Positions 26,976 through 35,652 of a stretch of DNA of 42,848 nucleotides are shown in pieces; position 1 is the stretch's first letter, and the number at the start of each line of letters is the position of its first letter. Source of the stretch: Gemmatimonadota bacterium (GTDB lineage: Bacteria; Gemmatimonadota; Gemmatimonadetes; Gemmatimonadales; GWC2-71-9); assembly GCA_029262155.1 (NCBI GenBank), contig JAJCZW010000074.1, positions 1-42,848 of the forward strand, given 5' to 3'. The position numbers and the translations under genes were made by a program. Under the pieces are notes generated by a model. The model saw only the letters and a program-made list of their open reading frames with translations. It was not told the origin of the DNA and did not search any database.

Positions 26976-27045
26976 AACCCTCAAGATAGAAGCAGCCCGG
27001 GTCACCTGGGAGTATTCTTCATCGACGGCTCACCAGGGAGGCGAT

Positions 27046-27522
27046 ATGCCGGTGTTTCGCGAGGCAACTATACAGGATCTGGAGACCATTCACTCGCTCC
27101 TCAAAGAAGCAAGCCTCCCAATCGCCGGTGTCGAAACCGAGACCATGCATCTCTATGTCGCCGAGCAAGATCGCGTCATGCTCGGCGCCGTCGGCTTCGA
27201 ACAGTATGGCAACGTGGCCCTTGCCCGTTCACTCGTCGTGACCCCAAGTGCGAGAGGGACCGGTCTCGGAGGCCACCTCGTCCGACACCTCTTCACCGAG
27301 ATAGCGCGGCGCGACATAGGCGACCTCTACATTCTGACCACCACCGCCGAAGCGTTCGCGACTCACTTCGGCTTCCAGGTTATTCACCGGGAAGCCGTCG
27401 ACCCGCGGGTGACTGCATCGGTTGAGTTTCGGGGTGCCTGTCCGGAGAGCGCGGTGTTGATGGTCCGTCGCACGATTGCGCCCGAGGCGCCTGGGTGGGA
27501 GATGGAGCGGCGATTTGATTGA
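27046..27522 (+). CDS. arsN2: ArsN2-type GNAT N-acetyltransferase
   Basis: The 158-residue protein is a GNAT-fold acetyltransferase. The acetyl-CoA loop is VVTPSARGTGLGGHLVRHLF (the R/Q-x-x-G-x-G/A motif reads RGTGLG). ALARSLVV, LYILTTTAEAFATHFGF and CPESAVLMVRR are characteristic of the arsenic-resistance ArsN2 group, which acetylates organoarsenicals or related amines. No other ars gene is nearby, so the physiological substrate is not certain. The ATG has GGGAGG upstream. Its stop overlaps the promoter of the following toxin-antitoxin operon. Confidence 0.88.
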   Translation: MPVFREATIQDLETIHSLLKEASLPIAGVETETMHLYVAEQDRVMLGAVGFEQYGNVALARSLVVTPSARGTGLGGHLVRHLFTEIARRDIGDLYILTTTAEAFATHFGFQVIHREAVDPRVTASVEFRGACPESAVLMVRRTIAPEAPGWEMERRFD

Positions 27523-27543
27523 CTAGTCAGACTAGTCTATATA
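27515..27543 (+). promoter_or_regulatory. Promoter-operator of the Phd/VapC operon
   Basis: The -35 TTGATT (27515-27520) and -10 TATATA (27538-27543) are separated by exactly 17 bases. That spacer is two copies of the perfect 8-bp palindrome GACTAGTC with one A between them (27521-27537). The predicted start is near 27550, about 5 bases before the antitoxin ATG. Confidence 0.65.
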
Positions 27544-27554
27544 TCTTTCCCCGC

Positions 27555-27842
27555 ATGCTCGATGAGTACTCCATCTACGATGCCAAGGCCAAGTTGTCGG
27601 CCCTGGTCCGCCAGGTCCGCGAGGGCCGAAGCGTGATCATCACCGTCCATGGCGAGCCTGTGGCGGAGCTTCGGCCCTACCAGAAGCCGAAGCGCAAACA
27701 GACCCTCGAGGAGCGACTCGCCGATATGGCAACTCGAGGAGAGATCATTCCGTCACGACTCGCACCAGGCGAGTGTCCATCGTTCAAGGTCGGAGCACCG
27801 AATCCCGGGGTGCTCCAACGCTTCCTGGATGAGCGTGACTGA
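27555..27842 (+). CDS. Type II antitoxin, Phd/YefM (prevent-host-death) family
   Basis: The 95-residue protein has the Phd/YefM N-terminal DNA-binding fold: YSIYDAKAKLSALVRQVREG followed by VIITVHGEPVAELRP. The C-terminal half (EERLADMATRGEIIPSRLAP, FLDERD) should bind and neutralise the toxin. The ATG at 27555 starts the fold and has no Shine-Dalgarno upstream, consistent with a leaderless or near-leaderless transcript. The toxin gene begins at the base after its stop codon. Autoregulation through the tandem GACTAGTC palindromes is expected. Confidence 0.9.
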   Translation: MLDEYSIYDAKAKLSALVRQVREGRSVIITVHGEPVAELRPYQKPKRKQTLEERLADMATRGEIIPSRLAPGECPSFKVGAPNPGVLQRFLDERD

Positions 27843-28217
27843 GTGATCGCATACGTAGACACCTCGATCATTGTCGCCATCACGCTCGGCGAGACCGGCA
27901 CCGACGAGTTAGCAGACACCTTGAGCACCCTGAAGCTGGTTGCCGCTCCCCTCCTCGAGGCAGAGTGGCGCAGTGCATGCTGCCGGGAGCGCCGTGCGCT
28001 CGACCCCAAGATGCTCGACCCAATCGAATGGGTGATCCCCGCACATCCACTGAGTGCGGAGATCGCACGAGTGCTCGACGTCGGGTATCTCCGCGGTGCC
28101 GACTGCTGGCACCTGGCAACGGCATTGTTCCTGGAACCGGAGCCCGGCGAACTCACGTTTTTAACCCTCGACCTGCGCCAGCGGGAAATCGCTTCGGCGC
28201 TCGGGTTCACGACATAG
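27843..28217 (+). CDS. vapC: VapC-family PIN-domain ribonuclease toxin
   Basis: The 124-residue protein is a PIN domain. The acidic metal-binding residues are Asp in AYVDTSIIV, Glu in PLLEAEWRSA, Asp in LRGADCWHLATAL and Asp in LTLDLRQREIA. VapC toxins cleave RNA, often tRNA or rRNA, when not held by the antitoxin. It begins with GTG immediately after the antitoxin stop, so translation is coupled. All four acidic residues are present, so it is probably active. Confidence 0.93.
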   Translation: MIAYVDTSIIVAITLGETGTDELADTLSTLKLVAAPLLEAEWRSACCRERRALDPKMLDPIEWVIPAHPLSAEIARVLDVGYLRGADCWHLATALFLEPEPGELTFLTLDLRQREIASALGFTT

Positions 28218-28320
28218 GCCACGTTCTCGCTCGATCGCTGTCCCAACTGGCGCCATCCGGCCCCGGCCGGTAGGATCCATCGACATCACTCACATTCTGG
28301 ACCCGTACAAGGCCGATCCC

Positions 28321-30648
28321 ATGCCCCGTTCCCTGGTCGTTGTTCTGCTGTTGGTTCTCTCTGCCTCCGTGGTTTCAGGCCAGTCTCGACCGATCCCGTC
28401 TCCTGAGTCGGTCTTGGGCTTTGCGCCCGGAACCGACCGGCAGCTCCCGACCTGGCAACAGGTCACCGACTACTTCACGGCACTGGATCAGGCGAGCCCC
28501 CGGGTCTCGCTGCGCATATTAGGCAAGACAGTGTTAGGCAAATCCTTCTTGGCTGCGTTCATCTCCGATCCGGCCACACTCGCCAACCTCGAACAGTACC
28601 GGACCATCCAGCGGAAACTGGCCGACCCGCGGCTCCGCGGAGCTGGAGAACTTGATCAGCTGATTGCCGAAGGCAAGAATGTCATCCTCATCACCTCGAG
28701 CATCCACTCCACCGAGGTTGGCGGCTTCCTGACCCCCCTCCTCCTGGCTGACCGATTGGCCCTGGCCGCAACCGATGAAGCGCGCTCCATCCTGGCTAAC
28801 ACGATCGTGATGCTGGTCCCGTCGCTCAATCCGGATGGGGTGGACATCGTGGGCGACTGGTATCGCGCCACCCTGGGCACCCCCGCCGAGGGGAGCGGGC
28901 CACCGACGCTCTATCACTACTACACCGGGCACGACAACAATCGGGACTGGTATGCCTTCACCCAGCCCGAGACCCGCTACACCGTCGACTCGCTCTACAC
29001 CCCGTGGAACCCGCAGATCGTCAACGACATTCACCAGCAGGGTCGGAACGCCGGCCGGCTCTTCATCCCCCCCTACATGGATCCGGTCGAACCCAATATC
29101 GATCCCATCCTTACCGCCGGCACTAACGCGCTCGGCATGGCAATCTCCTGGCGCCTAACTGCCGATGGCAAGCGTGGCGTGGCCACCAACGCTTCGTACG
29201 ATCAGTGGTCGCCGGCACGGCAATACTCGCTCAACCATCGCGGTGTCCGGATACTCACCGAAACGGCCAGTGCCCGACTCGCCTCGCCGGTAGAGATACC
29301 ATTCGATCGGCTGGGCACCGGACGGGGATACGACGCCAAGGTGGCCAGCTGGAACTTCCCATCACCCTGGCCCGGCGGTCAGTGGGGAATCGGCGACATC
29401 GTCGACTACCAAACTAGCGCCAGTTGGGCGCTCTTGGTCGAGGCCGCTCGCGACCGTACCGGCTGGCTCACCAGCTACGCGGCGCTGGGTGATCGGGCGC
29501 TCGCAGCGGATCATCCGTGGCGGGCGGACGACAATGTTCCCGCAGCCTACGTGATCCCCAAGGCGCAGGCCGACGGCCAAGCGTTGCACCGTTTGATCTG
29601 GACGCTCCAACATGGCCAGGTCGAAGTCCACGAGACCCGAGGCCCGGTCACCGTCGAAGGCAAGGCCTATCCAGCAGGCAGCTACCTCGTCCCGACCCGA
29701 CAGATGTTTGGTGGTTACGCTAACGCCCTTCTGGAGCGACAACAGTATCCCAATTTACGGGAATATCCCGGCGGTCCACCGAAGGCACCCTACGATGTCA
29801 CCGCCCATACTCTGCCGCTGCTGTTCGGGGTCGAGGTCGCGGCGGTGCACGGTGCCACCCCCGAGGCGGGCGGGCCAATCGACGAAGTGGCGGAACCTCG
29901 TTATACCGTACCCGGACTGAGCGACCGGACCGGCAAGCGGATCGGTATCTACCAGAGTTGGTCGGCCTCGATGGACGAAGGGTGGACCCGTTGGGTGTTC
30001 GACGTCAACCGAATTCAGTACACCTCGGTTCACGATCGGGATGTACGGGCGGGCAACCTCAACAGTCGATTTGATGTGCTCATCATCCCCGATCAACGGG
30101 CCCGCCAGATTGCCAATGGACTGGGGCCGAACAGCCCCGATTCACTGCAGGGTGGGCTCGGAGACGACGGTGCAGCGGCACTCAAGGCGTTCGTCGAGGA
30201 GGGAGGTACCATCCTCTTCTTCAACAGCGCCACCGCATACGGGATCGATGTGCTCGACCTTCCGGTCCGGAACGTCCTCGACAGTCTTAAGCGGAGCGAG
30301 TTCTACGCTCCCGGCTCGTTGCTCGCCGTGGAGGTGAACCACAATCAGCGAATCGCTCAAGGGTACACCGCCCCCGTGCCGGCCGTCTGGTTCGGGAACA
30401 GCCCCGCCTTCGAAGCCACCGATTCCAGCAGGGTCCGCGTCGTCGCCCGCTACCAGGCCGTCGGTGATCCCCTGCTCTCCGGTTGGCTCCTTGGGGGTGA
30501 GAAACTCAACGGCAAGGCAGCGTTGGTGGAGGTGACGGTTGGAAAGGGGCGGGCGGTCCTGTTCGGGTTCCGGCCCCAGTACCGCGGTCAGTCGATGGCG
30601 ACGCAGTCTTTCATCTGGGATGCGATCGGTCAGTCAGTCGTTCCATAG
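28321..30648 (+). CDS. Exported M14-family zinc carboxypeptidase
   Basis: The 775-residue protein has a signal peptide (SLVVVLLLVLSASVVSGQ). The M14 domain fills about residues 40-330. The first two zinc ligands are in SSIHSTEVGG (H-x-x-E) and the third His is in VNDIHQQG. The following region includes HDNNRDWYAF and ILTETASARL, where the catalytic Glu would sit. The C-terminal 350 residues are an extra domain with a Rossmann-like part (DVLIIPDQRARQIANG) and a beta-rich end, an architecture common for secreted M14 proteins of soil phyla. Twelve bases separate it from the next gene, so the two form an operon. Confidence 0.92.
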   Translation: MPRSLVVVLLLVLSASVVSGQSRPIPSPESVLGFAPGTDRQLPTWQQVTDYFTALDQASPRVSLRILGKTVLGKSFLAAFISDPATLANLEQYRTIQRKLADPRLRGAGELDQLIAEGKNVILITSSIHSTEVGGFLTPLLLADRLALAATDEARSILANTIVMLVPSLNPDGVDIVGDWYRATLGTPAEGSGPPTLYHYYTGHDNNRDWYAFTQPETRYTVDSLYTPWNPQIVNDIHQQGRNAGRLFIPPYMDPVEPNIDPILTAGTNALGMAISWRLTADGKRGVATNASYDQWSPARQYSLNHRGVRILTETASARLASPVEIPFDRLGTGRGYDAKVASWNFPSPWPGGQWGIGDIVDYQTSASWALLVEAARDRTGWLTSYAALGDRALAADHPWRADDNVPAAYVIPKAQADGQALHRLIWTLQHGQVEVHETRGPVTVEGKAYPAGSYLVPTRQMFGGYANALLERQQYPNLREYPGGPPKAPYDVTAHTLPLLFGVEVAAVHGATPEAGGPIDEVAEPRYTVPGLSDRTGKRIGIYQSWSASMDEGWTRWVFDVNRIQYTSVHDRDVRAGNLNSRFDVLIIPDQRARQIANGLGPNSPDSLQGGLGDDGAAALKAFVEEGGTILFFNSATAYGIDVLDLPVRNVLDSLKRSEFYAPGSLLAVEVNHNQRIAQGYTAPVPAVWFGNSPAFEATDSSRVRVVARYQAVGDPLLSGWLLGGEKLNGKAALVEVTVGKGRAVLFGFRPQYRGQSMATQSFIWDAIGQSVVP

Positions 30649-30660
30649 AAAGGACCACAC

Positions 30661-31671
30661 ATGCACCGCCCCTTCCTCTTCCTTCTCGTGACCTTCACCT
30701 CCTCGGCGATCGTCGCTCGGGCCCAGACCGTCCATCACCTGCCGGCGACACCGAGCACCGTTGCATACGGCTACTACTGGTCGGAGGCCAAGCCCGTGCT
30801 CCGGATCGCTTCGGGCGACATCATCGATGTGGAAACGATGATCACCTCGCGCCCCGATCGGCTGGAAGCGGCAGGTGTGCCTCCGGAAGAAATCGAACCC
30901 TCACTGCGCGCGATTGTGGAACAGGTCACCGACCGGGGACCCGGGGGCCACATCCTCACCGGCCCGGTGTATGTCGAGGGCGCGGAACCGGGTGACGTCC
31001 TCGAGGTCAGTATTCTCGATGTGTCGTTTGCCATTGAGTACGGATACAACGGATGCGGCGGCTTTCTGCGCGATGCCTGCGGCGACCCACGCACCCGGAT
31101 CATCCGCCTCGACACCCTGCGCCGAACGGCCGATGTGCTACCCGGCATCCGAGTTCCCCTCCGGCCCTTCTTCGGCAGCATGGGTGTCGCTCCGCCGCCA
31201 GCGGAAGGACGCGTAAGCAGCAACCCACCGGGCCAGCACGCCGGAAACCTGGACAACAAAGAACTCGTCGCGGGCACGACGCTCTTCATTCCGATCCACG
31301 TGCAGGGGGCGCTCTTCGAAGTGGGTGACGGACACGCCGCTCAAGGCGACGGCGAGGTGGATCAGACCGCAATCGAGACGTCGCTCCGGGGGCGGCTCCA
31401 GTTGATTGTGCGAAAGGACCTGAAGCTGTCTTGGCCTCGAGGTGATACTCCGACCCACATCATCACCATGGGAACCGACGAAGATCTCACCGTGGCGACG
31501 CGGGTCGCGGTTCGGGAGATGATCGCCTACCTCATGGAGACGTACCATCTGCCCGAGGTCGAGGCCTATCGCTTGGCCAGCATCGCCGCCGATCTCCGCA
31601 TCACCCAACTGGTGGACGGCAACGTCGGCGTCCACATGATGATCCCCAAAGCGATCTTTGTGGGACGCTGA
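30661..31671 (+). CDS. Exported acetamidase/formamidase (FmdA/AmdA) family protein
   Basis: The 336-residue protein has a signal peptide (FLFLLVTFTSSAIVARAQ). Family motifs include ITSRPDRLEAAG, LTGPVYVEGAEPGDVLEV, NLDNKELVAGTTLFIPIHV, GALFEVGDGHAAQGDGEV and MGTDEDLTVATRVAVREMI. The DxH and GDGEV segments line the expected metal and substrate site. The family hydrolyses short amides to ammonia and an acid; an exported form suggests periplasmic substrates. It follows the M14 gene by 12 bases with GAAAGGA as ribosome site, so the products may act on peptides and released amides in sequence (inference). Confidence 0.9.
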   Translation: MHRPFLFLLVTFTSSAIVARAQTVHHLPATPSTVAYGYYWSEAKPVLRIASGDIIDVETMITSRPDRLEAAGVPPEEIEPSLRAIVEQVTDRGPGGHILTGPVYVEGAEPGDVLEVSILDVSFAIEYGYNGCGGFLRDACGDPRTRIIRLDTLRRTADVLPGIRVPLRPFFGSMGVAPPPAEGRVSSNPPGQHAGNLDNKELVAGTTLFIPIHVQGALFEVGDGHAAQGDGEVDQTAIETSLRGRLQLIVRKDLKLSWPRGDTPTHIITMGTDEDLTVATRVAVREMIAYLMETYHLPEVEAYRLASIAADLRITQLVDGNVGVHMMIPKAIFVGR

Positions 31672-31700
31672 CGCCTCCCCCTCGGCTCGGCATCATGTAA

Positions 31701-31720
31701 GGGCGACCGATCGATCGCCC
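31701..31720. terminator. Hairpin between convergent genes
   Basis: GGGCGA (31701-31706) and TCGCCC (31715-31720) form a 6-bp stem; GATC pairings may extend it inside. It lies between the acetamidase and CPBP stop codons. Confidence 0.5.
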
Positions 31721-31729
31721 CGACTGGTA

Positions 31730-32449
31730 TCAACTCGCTGGGAGCCCCGTGAAGTAAATCGTAACAAACGCAATCGAGTCGAACAGGCCGTGACTCAGCA
31801 CCGATGCCCAGAGGTTCCGTTTGGCCACCAGGTAGACTCCCGCCAGTACCAGCCCGGTCATCCCTGTTCCCACCATCCCGGTCACACCTTGGTAGGCATG
31901 ACCCAGCCCGAAGACGACGGAACTGAGGAGAGCCGCGATCACCCACACCTGCCGCGTCCCACCCCACCACTCTGCGAGACGCGGCATCAGGAACCCACGG
32001 AACAGAATCTCCTCGGCGAAAGCACCGTTCACCCATGAAATCACGAGCAACTGGAGGAGAAAGAGCGGATCGCCCTGGAGTTTGGAGATCACCGAAAGGT
32101 CGGGTTGGCCAAAGAAAGGGGACACTACCGCCCCGACGATACTCTGCACGATCCCGGTGGCAAACACAGCGCCAAGAGCAATCAACACAATCGTGCGCCA
32201 TCGCGCCGGCCGCACCAAACCCAAACGCCGAAACCCGGCCCTGCGCCCACCGCTGACGATCCAGGCGACTATCGCGCTCCCGACCACACCGCTCAGCACC
32301 AGCAGATTGCTCCGGACCACAATCGCGAGACCGCCGAGCACCAGCATCGGGGCAAAGGTCAGAGCGATATGAAGCCATGGACTGGCGGGGCGGGTGCCCG
32401 GCCCAGTGGGTGGATGCAGTGGAGGGGTGAGATGAGAAGAGGTGGTCAC
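31730..32449 (-). CDS. CPBP-family intramembrane metalloprotease (Rce1/CAAX-like)
   Basis: The 239-residue protein has about six to seven transmembrane segments. The conserved motifs of the CPBP (ABI) family are present: FAEEILFRGFLMPRL (motif 1, EExxxR), FGLGHAYQG (motif 2, the His in a helix) and LWASVLSHGLFDS (motif 3 with the second His). The family cleaves or modifies membrane substrates, and bacterial members are often linked to peptide immunity or stress. The start is a GTG at 32449 without a well-spaced ribosome site, so the exact N-terminus is uncertain. Confidence 0.88.
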   Translation of the reverse strand: MTTSSHLTPPLHPPTGPGTRPASPWLHIALTFAPMLVLGGLAIVVRSNLLVLSGVVGSAIVAWIVSGGRRAGFRRLGLVRPARWRTIVLIALGAVFATGIVQSIVGAVVSPFFGQPDLSVISKLQGDPLFLLQLLVISWVNGAFAEEILFRGFLMPRLAEWWGGTRQVWVIAALLSSVVFGLGHAYQGVTGMVGTGMTGLVLAGVYLVAKRNLWASVLSHGLFDSIAFVTIYFTGLPAS

Positions 32450-32495
32450 CCCTGTAAGATGGCGCCACCTCCCCTATCCGGCTTGGATCGGCGTA

Positions 32496-32512
32496 CCCGT
32501 ATTGGATACGGG
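32496..32512. terminator. Short perfect hairpin after the zinc-peptidase gene
   Basis: CCCGTATTGGATACGGG is a 7-bp stem with a three-base loop, 5 bases beyond the stop of the minus-strand gene at 32518. No T-tract follows. Confidence 0.4.
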
Positions 32513-32517
32513 ACTCG

Positions 32518-33969
32518 TCAGGGCTCTCGTTGCGGCTCCACCACGAACACCAGCGCACCCTCACGCCGAATCATCCGTCCTCGCGCCACCTCTATACTCA
32601 CTTGGGATGTCTTGATCTGAAGACGATGGGCACCAATCGGTAGGTCGTCGGCAAGACCCCAACGATCTCCGTCGACCGTCACATCGACTTCGCTGACAGG
32701 TCCCGCTATCGCCGTCCACATCCCCTTCGTCTGGTCCTCCACCGTCGGCGTGTTGAACTCCCCGTTCCACCGGTCGCCGGCGCACGGTTTGACCCAGCGT
32801 CGATGAAGGAAGAGGGTGCTGTCCGCGGCAAGCAAATTCTGCGGGTCGATTCCGCAATAGTTCGCACTCGCGTCCCCTTCCACGATCACCCGTAAGCCCG
32901 GCACTCGCATGAGGCTGTCGATCTCGGCCCGACGGTGGGCTCTCAACCGGGAGAGTGCCTCGCCCACCTCAACCTGACCGTCCTTTGTCTCCGTTCGAGC
33001 AATCCCCTGGTCCCGGATCCGGGATTCGTATCGCCGGTACCCGCTCACCTCAGCCAACATCTCCTGGAGACTCTGGTTGGCCTCCATCATCCGGCTCTTC
33101 CACCCGTCTCCTTCCAGTCGATCGATGAGCAGGGCTGTGCCCGAACCGGTGGCGTAGAACCGGAGCCGAACCGACCGGGTCAACTCATCGCCCAAGGCCA
33201 TGAGACGGTCGGCAATCGTCCGTTGGGCCTCATTGCGGTTGGCCGATGAGGTGAGGATCAGGGCATACTCCGCCAGCCCTTCGTTCATCTCCGCCGCGAT
33301 CTCGAACTCGGCAAGGGGGGGTGGAAGGGCCCGCTGCCGGGCCTCGCGAAGCGCGATGTACTCCCGGGCGATCAGCCGGGCCGAGTCGAGAGAAGGGTCG
33401 AGGAGGGCAGCCCGAAGCAGCCGGTGTTCGAGCACCGACCCGCGCTCGTTCGCCGCGTTGTAGATCGGGTAGCTGGTGACCAGGAAGCTGTTCTCTCCCT
33501 GGCCGAAGAGCCGGCCATCTCGAGCCACCGACCGCTCGAAGGCGTGGAATCGCTCGTGGTTGATGACGCCTATCAGGTTGTTGACCTGCTCCTCGCGAAC
33601 CGGGACCTGCGCCACCACCACGTCGCCCACCCTCACGACCGTGAAACTGGCTGAGGCCTTATCGCCGAACGGCAACCAACCGGAGCCCGGGACTCCCTCC
33701 AGTCGGTGATACCCGTCCGGCAATTCGCCGCGCCACCCGAGTAGCAACACCCCCTCGCCGGCAAAGACGTACTGGACCGGCATCGTGTCGGCCCGAAAGC
33801 CGGGCCAGATGGTCTGCGCCGCCGCTCTGGCGCCGGCCGCCTCGTGTACCGCGACCACCCCATCCAACAAGCGGGGCCCGTCGGCCTGGGCGGAGACCAC
33901 CGGAGGGAGGATCACTGTGCCAAGTAAATACGAAGCGGTTCGTAATTTGAAGCGTGTCGAGCTAACCAT
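32518..33969 (-). CDS. Exported gluzincin-type zinc metallopeptidase candidate, third gene of the BlaI/M56 operon
   Basis: The 483-residue protein has a signal peptide (ASYLLGTVILPPVVSAQ). It contains the HExxH zinc motif as HERFH (138-142), followed about 90 residues later by AEMNEGLAEYA, where NEG-x-x-E fits the third ligand of a gluzincin. The C-terminal domain is beta-rich (MWTAIAGPVSEVDVTVDGD). I do not recognise a named family. The ATG at 33969 has AAGGG 8 bases upstream and begins the signal peptide, unlike 34071. It follows the M56 gene by 25 bases, so it is probably induced by the BlaI/M56 pair. Confidence 0.8.
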   Translation of the reverse strand: MVSSTRFKLRTASYLLGTVILPPVVSAQADGPRLLDGVVAVHEAAGARAAAQTIWPGFRADTMPVQYVFAGEGVLLLGWRGELPDGYHRLEGVPGSGWLPFGDKASASFTVVRVGDVVVAQVPVREEQVNNLIGVINHERFHAFERSVARDGRLFGQGENSFLVTSYPIYNAANERGSVLEHRLLRAALLDPSLDSARLIAREYIALREARQRALPPPLAEFEIAAEMNEGLAEYALILTSSANRNEAQRTIADRLMALGDELTRSVRLRFYATGSGTALLIDRLEGDGWKSRMMEANQSLQEMLAEVSGYRRYESRIRDQGIARTETKDGQVEVGEALSRLRAHRRAEIDSLMRVPGLRVIVEGDASANYCGIDPQNLLAADSTLFLHRRWVKPCAGDRWNGEFNTPTVEDQTKGMWTAIAGPVSEVDVTVDGDRWGLADDLPIGAHRLQIKTSQVSIEVARGRMIRREGALVFVVEPQREP

Positions 33970-33994
33970 AGGAATACCCTTCACGTTCGAGTGT

Positions 33995-35215
33995 TTACGG
34001 TTTGGGACGTGGGGAACGGGGCGTCCAGTGGATCCCGGATTCCCGAATCGTGACCTGGAGATCCGTTCCATCTTGCGGATCGATGAGGCGGACCTCGTTG
34101 GCAGTCTGGCGCCATTGCGTCCGGTCGAGCGGAGTGCCGTCGAGTTCGGCCCCCACCAACTGTCCGTTCACCACCGTCACCCTGAACGGTCCGGCCGGGT
34201 CCTGGGCCTCGATCCGCATCAGCTGACTGGAGAGGGCCAATCTGGTCTCCGGCACCAGTTTCCCGGCGCCGAGGAGGAGGAGAGCTAGTGCCGAGGCCGC
34301 CTTGCCGGCGGTGAGCAGGCCAGGTCTCGTGGGACGGTGCCCGGTTTCTACTAACACGATTCGTCGCACCCGGTCGAGCAGGCCGCCCCGCCCGATTCCG
34401 GTCGCCGCCAGCCGGAATGCCGTCCGTCCGGCCTGGCACGAACGCATCTCCTCCAGCCGGGTGAGGGTTCGGGCGTAGAGCACCGGATCGGTCTGAAGCT
34501 GCAGGACCAGGTCGTCGCAGCACCGTTCCCGGTCTTCTCTCACCCGGCGCGACAGCCAGTGGACCGCCGGGTGGAAGCAGTAGACCGTCTCGACCAGGCG
34601 TTGCAGCGAGTCGACCAGGTCATCATGCCGGGCCAGGTGCCCCACCTCGTGGGCCAGGATAGCGGTTCGCGCCTCGCGGGAAAATACGGTGAGGGCGTCG
34701 GGCGGAAGCAGCACCATCGGACGCCGCCCGCCGATCACCGTCGGGACGTTGACATCCCGCGAGACCCGGACGCCGACACTCCGATTCACGCCGAGCCTGA
34801 GCGCCAGCGACTGCACCTCGCGCTCCCACGGACGGGGAGCGGGAGCGGCCCGCCTCACCCACCGGCGAAGCAGGATCCACCCGCCGACCCAGCGAAGAAG
34901 GAGCACGGTGACGGTCACGGCCCACGCCTCCAACACCCATCGCATCCCCAGACTCACCAGCAGGAGCCAGTAGGTGAGCGGGGAGACCGGGGCACCGGCG
35001 GCACCAGGTGCAGCGGTGTGCACCGCGGCGGGGGATCCAAACCACGAGGCGAACGCGAACGGGAGGACCAGCAGGGAGGAGAGTGTGGCGACTCCCAATC
35101 GGTACCGCCATCGCGGCGAGTCAGGCCCCAGCTCGTAGGCGAGTGCCAGGAGGGCCACGAGCCCTGCCGCAGCCCAGGTCGTGTGGAGCAGTCCCCATCC
35201 AAGAAGGTGGATCAC
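33995..35215 (-). CDS. M56-family (BlaR1/MecR1-like) membrane metallopeptidase sensor
   Basis: The 406-residue protein has four N-terminal transmembrane segments and a cytoplasmic M56 domain. The zinc motif is LAHEVGHLARHDD (HEVGH, about 189-193), and the conserved REDRERCCDDLVL holds the third ligand. A further transmembrane segment near residue 310 leads to a ~90-residue periplasmic tail that is not a penicillin-binding domain, so the signal is probably not a beta-lactam. By family analogy it cleaves the BlaI-type repressor. The start codon overlaps the repressor stop by four bases. Confidence 0.92.
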   Translation of the reverse strand: MIHLLGWGLLHTTWAAAGLVALLALAYELGPDSPRWRYRLGVATLSSLLVLPFAFASWFGSPAAVHTAAPGAAGAPVSPLTYWLLLVSLGMRWVLEAWAVTVTVLLLRWVGGWILLRRWVRRAAPAPRPWEREVQSLALRLGVNRSVGVRVSRDVNVPTVIGGRRPMVLLPPDALTVFSREARTAILAHEVGHLARHDDLVDSLQRLVETVYCFHPAVHWLSRRVREDRERCCDDLVLQLQTDPVLYARTLTRLEEMRSCQAGRTAFRLAATGIGRGGLLDRVRRIVLVETGHRPTRPGLLTAGKAASALALLLLGAGKLVPETRLALSSQLMRIEAQDPAGPFRVTVVNGQLVGAELDGTPLDRTQWRQTANEVRLIDPQDGTDLQVTIRESGIHWTPRSPRPKP

Positions 35216-35616
35216 CCGGTCGCTCCCTTCCCCTTCCCTGCCTCGAGCTCTCCCAGGAGAGTCCGGATCTCCGCCAGCTCCTCGGCCGAAGCGGGGGTGG
35301 TGCTCAGCGCCTGGAGCGCCATCCGCGCGGCCGACCCGCCGAACGCACGCTTCGCCAGGTCCCCCACCAGGCGGCGTTCGGTGATCTCCCGCTCCACCCG
35401 GGGGGCGTAGACGTGGCGGCGGGATCCCTCATCCCGGGAGACCAACTTCTTTCGCAGCATGATCTGGAGGAACTTGAGGACGCTGGTGTACCCCGGCCGG
35501 CCGGGAAGGCGTTCCTGCACCTCGGCCACGGACGCGGGTCCGGTGTCCCACAGGACCTGGAGGATGCCGAGTTCGGCGTCGGTGGGGAGGGGTGGGGAGG
35601 TCCGGGGCGCGGGCAT
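35212..35616 (-). CDS. BlaI/MecI/CopY-family repressor
   Basis: The 134-residue protein has the winged-helix of BlaI: LPTDAELGILQVLWDTGPAS, VAEVQERL, GYTSVLKFLQIMLRKKLVSR and the wing RRHVYAP. The C-terminal half (RRLVGDLAKRAFGG, SAEELAEIRTLLGELE) is the dimerisation region, where the cognate protease would cut. The ATG at 35616 has no Shine-Dalgarno and lies 7 bases after the predicted -10, so the mRNA is probably leaderless. It heads the repressor, M56 and zinc-peptidase operon. Confidence 0.93.
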   Translation of the reverse strand: MPAPRTSPPLPTDAELGILQVLWDTGPASVAEVQERLPGRPGYTSVLKFLQIMLRKKLVSRDEGSRRHVYAPRVEREITERRLVGDLAKRAFGGSAARMALQALSTTPASAEELAEIRTLLGELEAGKGKGATG

Positions 35617-35622
35617 ATGAAT

Positions 35623-35652
35623 ACGTTACTACGAACGGGTTCGTAGTGTCAA
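35623..35652 (-). promoter_or_regulatory. Promoter with BlaI-type operator in its spacer
   Basis: On the minus strand the -35 is a perfect TTGACA (35647-35652) and the -10 is TAACGT (35623-35628), with an 18-base spacer. The spacer is occupied by the perfect palindrome ACTACGAACGGGTTCGTAGT (35628-35647). Repressor bound there would block RNA polymerase. The predicted start falls on the A of the ATG. Confidence 0.7.

Noticed and set aside
35008-35646. Plus-strand frame opposite the BlaI and M56 genes
   Set aside because: It is an antisense shadow; the minus strand carries the HEVGH and winged-helix motifs.
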